Assembly (NCBI GenBank): GCA_937928195.1
Contig: CALEYZ010000119.1
Span: 1 to 19,194 of the forward strand
Source: an uncultured Limnohabitans sp.
GTDB lineage: Bacteria > Pseudomonadota > Gammaproteobacteria > Burkholderiales > Burkholderiaceae_C
Direction: 5' to 3'
Length of the DNA stretch: 19,194 bases
Shown one piece after another: positions 15,314 to 19,194 of the stretch (position 1 is the first letter of the stretch; every line of letters begins with the position of its first letter). The notes under the pieces are model-generated. The model made no database searches, was not told where the DNA came from, and saw only the letters and a list, made by a program, of their open reading frames with translations. The position numbers were made by a program, and so were the translations under genes.

Positions 15314-16618
15314 ATGAAACTTGCTGACAACAAAGCAACTCTGTCATTTAGCAATGGCAGCCCCAGTATTGAAATGCCGGTCTACCAAGGCAACATCGGT
15401 CCTGACGTGATCGACATTCGCAAGTTGTACGGCCAAAGCGGCATGTTCACTTATGACCCAGGCTTCTTGTCAACGGCTTCATGCCAATCTGGCATTACCT
15501 ACATTGATGGCGACAAAGGCGAATTGCTCTATCGCGGCTACCCCATCGAGCAATTGGCCAATCACGGCGACTATTTGGACACTTGCTACTTGCTGTTGAA
15601 AGGCGAGTTGCCTGATGCCAAGCAAAGCACAGACTTCCACAACCTGGTGAACAACCACACCATGGTGAATGAGCAGATGCAGTTTTTCTTGCGCGGCTTC
15701 CGCCGTGATGCGCACCCCATGGCCGTCCTGACTGGCTTGGTGGGCGCCTTGTCTGCTTTTTATCATGACAGCACAGACATCAACAACCCAGAGCACCGCG
15801 AAATTTCTGCCATTCGCTTGATCGCCAAGATGCCTACATTGGTGGCGATGGCCTATAAATACGGCGTCGGTCAGCCATTCCAATACCCCCGCAATGACTT
15901 GTCTTACTCTGGCAACTTCTTGCGCATGATGTTTGGCGTGCCTTGCGAAGAGTACAAAGTGAACCCCGTGTTGGAACGCGCTTTGGACCGCATCTTCATC
16001 TTGCACGCAGACCATGAGCAAAACGCATCGACTTCAACTGTGCGCTTGTGCGGTTCTTCAGGCACCAACCCTTTTGCAGCCATCGCTGCAGGTGTCGCTT
16101 GCTTGTGGGGCCCTGCTCACGGCGGCGCCAACGAAGCTTGCTTGAACATGCTCGACGACATTCAAAAAATGGGTGGCATCTCCAAAGTGGGCGAGTTCAT
16201 GGAGCAAGTCAAAGACAAAAACTCCGGCGTCAAATTGATGGGCTTCGGTCACCGTGTTTACAAAAACTACGACCCACGCGCCAAACTGATGCAAGAGACT
16301 TGCAATGAAGTCTTGGCAGAACTGGGCCTGGAAAATGACCCTCTGTTCAAGTTGGCCAAACAAGTCGAAAAAATCGCTTTGGAAGACGACTACTTCGTGT
16401 CACGCAAGTTGTACCCCAACGTCGACTTCTACTCTGGCATCGTGCAGCGCGCCATTGGCATTCCCGTGAACTTGTTCACTGGCGTGTTTGCCCTGGCACG
16501 TACGGTGGGCTGGATCGCCCAATTGAACGAAATGATCAGCGACCCCGAGTACAAAATCGGCCGTCCACGTCAGTTGTTCACAGGCTCACCCCGCCGCGAC
16601 GTCAAAGCTGCGAAATAA
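15314..16618 (+). CDS. gltA: Citrate synthase (type II)
   Basis: Condenses acetyl-CoA with oxaloacetate to make citrate, the entry step of the TCA cycle. 434 residues, typical of the hexameric, often NADH-sensitive Gram-negative type. Catalytic residues are visible: H269 in GPAHGGANEA, H313 in GFGHRVYK and D371 in PNVDFYSG, matching E. coli H264, H305 and D362. HADHEQNASTSTVR (231-244) is also conserved, and the N-terminal domain starts MKLADNKATLSFSNGSPSIE. GAGGAA precedes the ATG. It is the last gene of the sdh run; a strong terminator follows at 16635-16664. With acnB and mdh on the other strand, most of the oxidative half of the cycle is encoded within 11.5 kb. Confidence 0.98.
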   Translation: MKLADNKATLSFSNGSPSIEMPVYQGNIGPDVIDIRKLYGQSGMFTYDPGFLSTASCQSGITYIDGDKGELLYRGYPIEQLANHGDYLDTCYLLLKGELPDAKQSTDFHNLVNNHTMVNEQMQFFLRGFRRDAHPMAVLTGLVGALSAFYHDSTDINNPEHREISAIRLIAKMPTLVAMAYKYGVGQPFQYPRNDLSYSGNFLRMMFGVPCEEYKVNPVLERALDRIFILHADHEQNASTSTVRLCGSSGTNPFAAIAAGVACLWGPAHGGANEACLNMLDDIQKMGGISKVGEFMEQVKDKNSGVKLMGFGHRVYKNYDPRAKLMQETCNEVLAELGLENDPLFKLAKQVEKIALEDDYFVSRKLYPNVDFYSGIVQRAIGIPVNLFTGVFALARTVGWIAQLNEMISDPEYKIGRPRQLFTGSPRRDVKAAK

Positions 16619-16634
16619 GCTCGCAAGCCGTCAC

Positions 16635-16664
16635 AAAAAGCCCGCGTGATCCGCGGGCTTTTTT
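16635..16664 (+). terminator. Rho-independent terminator after gltA
   Basis: GCCCGCG (16640-16646) pairs with CGCGGGC (16652-16658) around a 5-base loop. Flanking A (16635-16639) and T (16659-16664) runs extend the stem and supply the U tract. It lies 17 bases after the gltA stop and separates the sdh-gltA transcript from leuC. Confidence 0.92.
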
Positions 16665-16708
16665 CATGCATTCAGCATAAAATGCGAGGCTTGACCCTAG
16701 GAAGCATC

Positions 16709-18130
16709 ATGGCCCGTACGCTTTACGACAAAATCTGGGACGAACACGTCGTCCACACCGAAGAAGACGGCACAGCTGTCTTGTACATTGACCGTCACTT
16801 GGTGCACGAAGTCACCAGCCCCCAAGCCTTTGAAGGTTTGCGTCAAGCAGGTCGTAAAGTCTGGCGTGTGAGTTCCATCGTTGCCACTGCCGACCACAAT
16901 ACACCCACTACCGGCTGGGAACTGGGTTATGACGGCATCACCGACCCCATCAGCAAAGAACAAATCACCACGCTGGACAGCAACATTGCAGAATTTGGCT
17001 CAGCCGCATTCTTCCCCTTCATGTCCAAGCGCCAAGGCATTGTTCACGTCATTGGCCCAGAGAATGGCGCCACCTTGCCCGGTATGACCGTGGTCTGTGG
17101 CGACTCACACACATCAACACATGGCGCTTTTGGTGCACTGGCACACGGCATTGGCACCAGTGAAGTTGAGCACGTGATGGCCACCCAAACTTTGCTGGCC
17201 AAAAAAGCCAAGAACATGCTGATCAAAGTCGAGGGCACTGTGGCCAAAGGCATCACAGGCAAAGACATTGTCTTGGCCATCATTGGCAAAATTGGTACGG
17301 CAGGTGGTACGGGTTACACCATTGAGTTTGGTGGATCTGCCATTCGTGCGCTCTCCATGGAAGGCCGCATGTCCGTTTGCAACATGGCCATCGAAGCCGG
17401 CGCACGCGCAGGTTTGGTGGCCGTTGACGAGAAAACCATCGAGTACGTCAAAGGCCGCCTGCTCTCACCCACTGGCGTGGAATGGGATCAAGCCGTCACG
17501 TATTGGAAAACCTTGCAATCCGATGCTGGTGCGCATTTCGATGCCGTGGTCGAACTCAATGCCGCCGACATCGTGCCGCAAGTCACATGGGGTACCTCAC
17601 CCGAAATGGTGTTGGGCATCGATGCCATCGTGCCTGATCCCGACAAAGAAAAAGACAGCAACAAGCGTGGCGCCATTGAACGCGCCCTCACCTACATGGG
17701 ATTGCAACCCGGCAAAGCTTTGAACGACATCCACATCGACAAAGTCTTCATTGGCTCATGTACCAACAGCCGCATCGAAGACATGCGTGAAGCGGCCGCC
17801 GTTGTCAAAAATCTCGGCCAAAAAGTCTCCAAAGGCGTGAAACTGGCCATGGTGGTTCCAGGCTCTGGCTTGGTCAAAGAACAAGCCGAACGTGAAGGAC
17901 TGCACGAGATTTTCAAGGCAGCCGGCTTTGAATGGCGCGAACCTGGTTGCTCGATGTGCTTGGCCATGAATGCCGACCGCCTTGAGCCCGGTGAGCGTTG
18001 TGCCAGCACCAGCAACCGCAACTTTGAAGGCCGTCAAGGCGCAGGCGGACGCACGCACTTGGTCAGCCCCGCGATGGCTGCTGCGGCTGCCATTCACGGT
18101 CACTTTGTGGACATTCGTCAATTCGCTTAA
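16709..18130 (+). CDS. leuC: 3-isopropylmalate dehydratase large subunit
   Basis: With LeuD it isomerises 2-isopropylmalate to 3-isopropylmalate in leucine biosynthesis. 473 residues, aconitase superfamily. [4Fe-4S] ligands are C351 (GSCTNSRIEDMREAA), C414 and C417 (EPGCSMCLAMNAD). VCGDSHTSTHGAFGALAHGI (129-148) and CASTSNRNFEGRQG (431-444) are also typical. The start is ATG 16709 with GGAAG upstream; a longer frame from 16646 would run through the gltA terminator and is rejected. The leader from the terminator to the ATG is only 44 bases and holds a possible -10 box TAAAAT (16678-16683) without a clear -35. leuD follows after 45 bases, with no terminator between. Confidence 0.98.
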   Translation: MARTLYDKIWDEHVVHTEEDGTAVLYIDRHLVHEVTSPQAFEGLRQAGRKVWRVSSIVATADHNTPTTGWELGYDGITDPISKEQITTLDSNIAEFGSAAFFPFMSKRQGIVHVIGPENGATLPGMTVVCGDSHTSTHGAFGALAHGIGTSEVEHVMATQTLLAKKAKNMLIKVEGTVAKGITGKDIVLAIIGKIGTAGGTGYTIEFGGSAIRALSMEGRMSVCNMAIEAGARAGLVAVDEKTIEYVKGRLLSPTGVEWDQAVTYWKTLQSDAGAHFDAVVELNAADIVPQVTWGTSPEMVLGIDAIVPDPDKEKDSNKRGAIERALTYMGLQPGKALNDIHIDKVFIGSCTNSRIEDMREAAAVVKNLGQKVSKGVKLAMVVPGSGLVKEQAEREGLHEIFKAAGFEWREPGCSMCLAMNADRLEPGERCASTSNRNFEGRQGAGGRTHLVSPAMAAAAAIHGHFVDIRQFA

Positions 18131-18175
18131 GCGCATTGAGAACGAATCAATCACATCAAAGATCAAGGAATTCAA

Positions 18176-18820
18176 ATGCAAAAATTTACAGTGCACAAAG
18201 GCCTCGTGGCCCCCATGGACCGTGAGAACGTTGACACCGATGCCATCATTCCCAAACAATTTTTAAAGTCCATTCGCAAGACCGGTTTTGGCCCCAATTT
18301 GTTTGACGAATGGCGCTATTTGGACGCTGGCTACCCTGGCCAAGACCCTGCCAGCCGCAAGCCCAACCCCGACTTCGTGTTGAACCAAGCGCGCTACCAA
18401 GGCGCCTCTATTTTGTTGGCGCGCAAAAACTTTGGCTGCGGCTCTTCACGCGAACATGCACCCTGGGCCATTGACCAATACGGTTTCCGCGCGGTCATTG
18501 CCCCCAGCTATGCCGACATCTTTTTCAACAACTGTTTTAAAAATGGTTTGTTGCCCATCGTGCTGCCAGAGAACGTGGTGGCCCAGTTGTTTGACGAAGT
18601 GGCTGCTTTCCCTGGCTACCAGCTCACCATCGACTTAGAGCGTCAAGTGGTGGTTCGTCCTCAGGGCGAAGAAATTCCCTTTGACGTTCAAGCGTTCCGC
18701 AAATATTGCTTAATGAACGGCTTGGACGACATTGGTTTGACCTTGCGCTACGCAGACAAGATCAAAGCCTTTGAAGCCGAACGCTTGGCCACCAAGCCTT
18801 GGTTGGCACACGTGGCTTAA
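18176..18820 (+). CDS. leuD: 3-isopropylmalate dehydratase small subunit
   Basis: Swivel-domain partner of LeuC in leucine biosynthesis. 214 residues, typical of the 200-plus-residue bacterial LeuD. Conserved segments: NVDTDAIIPKQFLKSI (18-33) and the signature NFGCGSSREHAPWAI (85-99), then FFNNCFKNGLLPI (116-128). AAGGAA lies 6 bases before the ATG. It is between leuC and leuB in the same direction, forming a leuCDB operon in which the intervening gaps are 45 and 61 bases. Confidence 0.98.
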   Translation: MQKFTVHKGLVAPMDRENVDTDAIIPKQFLKSIRKTGFGPNLFDEWRYLDAGYPGQDPASRKPNPDFVLNQARYQGASILLARKNFGCGSSREHAPWAIDQYGFRAVIAPSYADIFFNNCFKNGLLPIVLPENVVAQLFDEVAAFPGYQLTIDLERQVVVRPQGEEIPFDVQAFRKYCLMNGLDDIGLTLRYADKIKAFEAERLATKPWLAHVA

Positions 18821-18881
18821 GCCAACGATTTCAACAGCAAACGCGTCATAGACACGTTCACCGAATTAAAGAAAACACATC

Positions 18882-19194
18882 ATGAAAATTGCAGTTCTGC
18901 CGGGTGACGGCATTGGTACCGAAATCGTTGCTGAAGCCGTCAAGGTTTTGAATGTTCTCGACTTGAAGTTCGAGATGGAAGAAGCCTTGGTGGGTGGTGC
19001 GGCATACGAAGCCCATGGCCACCCTCTGCCAGAGTCCACTTTGAAACTGGCCAAAGAGGCAGACGCGGTGTTGTTTGGTGCAGTGGGCGACTGGAAATAC
19101 GACAAGCTCGACCGTCCGCTGCGTCCCGAGCAGGCCATTCTGGGCCTGCGCAAGCACATGGGCCTGTTCGCCAACTTCCGCCCGGCCATTTGCT
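18882..19194 (+). CDS. leuB: 3-isopropylmalate dehydrogenase, N-terminal part
   Basis: Oxidatively decarboxylates 3-isopropylmalate to 2-oxoisocaproate (with NAD+) in leucine biosynthesis. Only 104 residues are in the window; the gene runs off the end. The start MKIAVLPGDGIGTEIVAEAV has the family's GDGIG motif (8-12), followed by GAVGDWKYD (66-74) and LRKHMGLFANFRP (89-101), with substrate-binding arginines R90 and R100. The ATG at 18882 has only a weak purine-rich site upstream. The sequence shows no break in the visible part. Confidence 0.97.
   Translation, partial: MKIAVLPGDGIGTEIVAEAVKVLNVLDLKFEMEEALVGGAAYEAHGHPLPESTLKLAKEADAVLFGAVGDWKYDKLDRPLRPEQAILGLRKHMGLFANFRPAIC

Noticed and set aside
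16646..16708. 21-residue N-terminal extension of LeuC
   Set aside because: It would be translated from within the gltA terminator hairpin; homologues start at MARTLYDK.
1..19194. Search for CRISPR arrays, tRNA genes, insertion sequences, toxin-antitoxin or phage-defence genes
   Set aside because: No spaced direct repeats, no cloverleaf-like sequence, no transposase or terminal repeats, and every sizeable stretch is explained by core metabolic genes.

Overview
The window is core-metabolism chromosome from a betaproteobacterium, most likely Burkholderiales/Comamonadaceae (Limnohabitans-, Curvibacter- or Rhodoferax-like). This rests on protein features (AcnB, group-2 malate dehydrogenase, DUF3579 protein, SdhE) and on gene order (rpsT / DUF3579 / argD-argF; mdh-lyase-acnB divergent from gntR-sdhCDAB-sdhE-gltA, then leuCDB). 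The species is an inference. There are no tRNA or rRNA genes, CRISPR arrays, insertion sequences, phage genes or toxin-antitoxin pairs. Nothing looks recently transferred, and no stretch over 300 bases lacks a gene.

Left part (1-5060). The N-terminal part of the lipid II flippase gene murJ (minus strand) is divergent from rpsT (ribosomal protein S20). A DUF3579 gene converges on rpsT and shares a two-way terminator with it. Divergent from the DUF3579 gene are the arginine biosynthesis genes argD and argF, whose leader carries a 12-bp palindrome and a terminator-like hairpin. Convergent with argF is a FAD-dependent aromatic-ring-hydroxylase-type monooxygenase.

Middle part (5060-11371). A minus-strand operon runs mdh > CitE-like CoA-ester lyase > small secreted MliC-like protein > acnB, and ends in a strong terminator at 5102-5131. 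Divergent from mdh is a GntR/HutC-type regulator. The 229-bp region between them has back-to-back sigma70-like promoters around a palindrome identical to the one upstream of argD.

Right part (11514-19194). sdhC, sdhD, sdhA, sdhB (succinate dehydrogenase, complex II), sdhE (its flavinylation factor) and gltA (citrate synthase) form one run ending in a terminator at 16635-16664. The leucine genes leuC, leuD and leuB follow; leuB is cut by the window end.

Together, citrate synthase, aconitase, succinate dehydrogenase and malate dehydrogenase lie in two divergent transcription units around one regulator gene. I found no clearly new system. The leads most worth a second look are the shared palindrome TCTTATATAAGA, the terminator-like hairpin in the argD leader, the secreted MliC-like protein inside a TCA operon, and the lyase of unassigned substrate between mdh and acnB.
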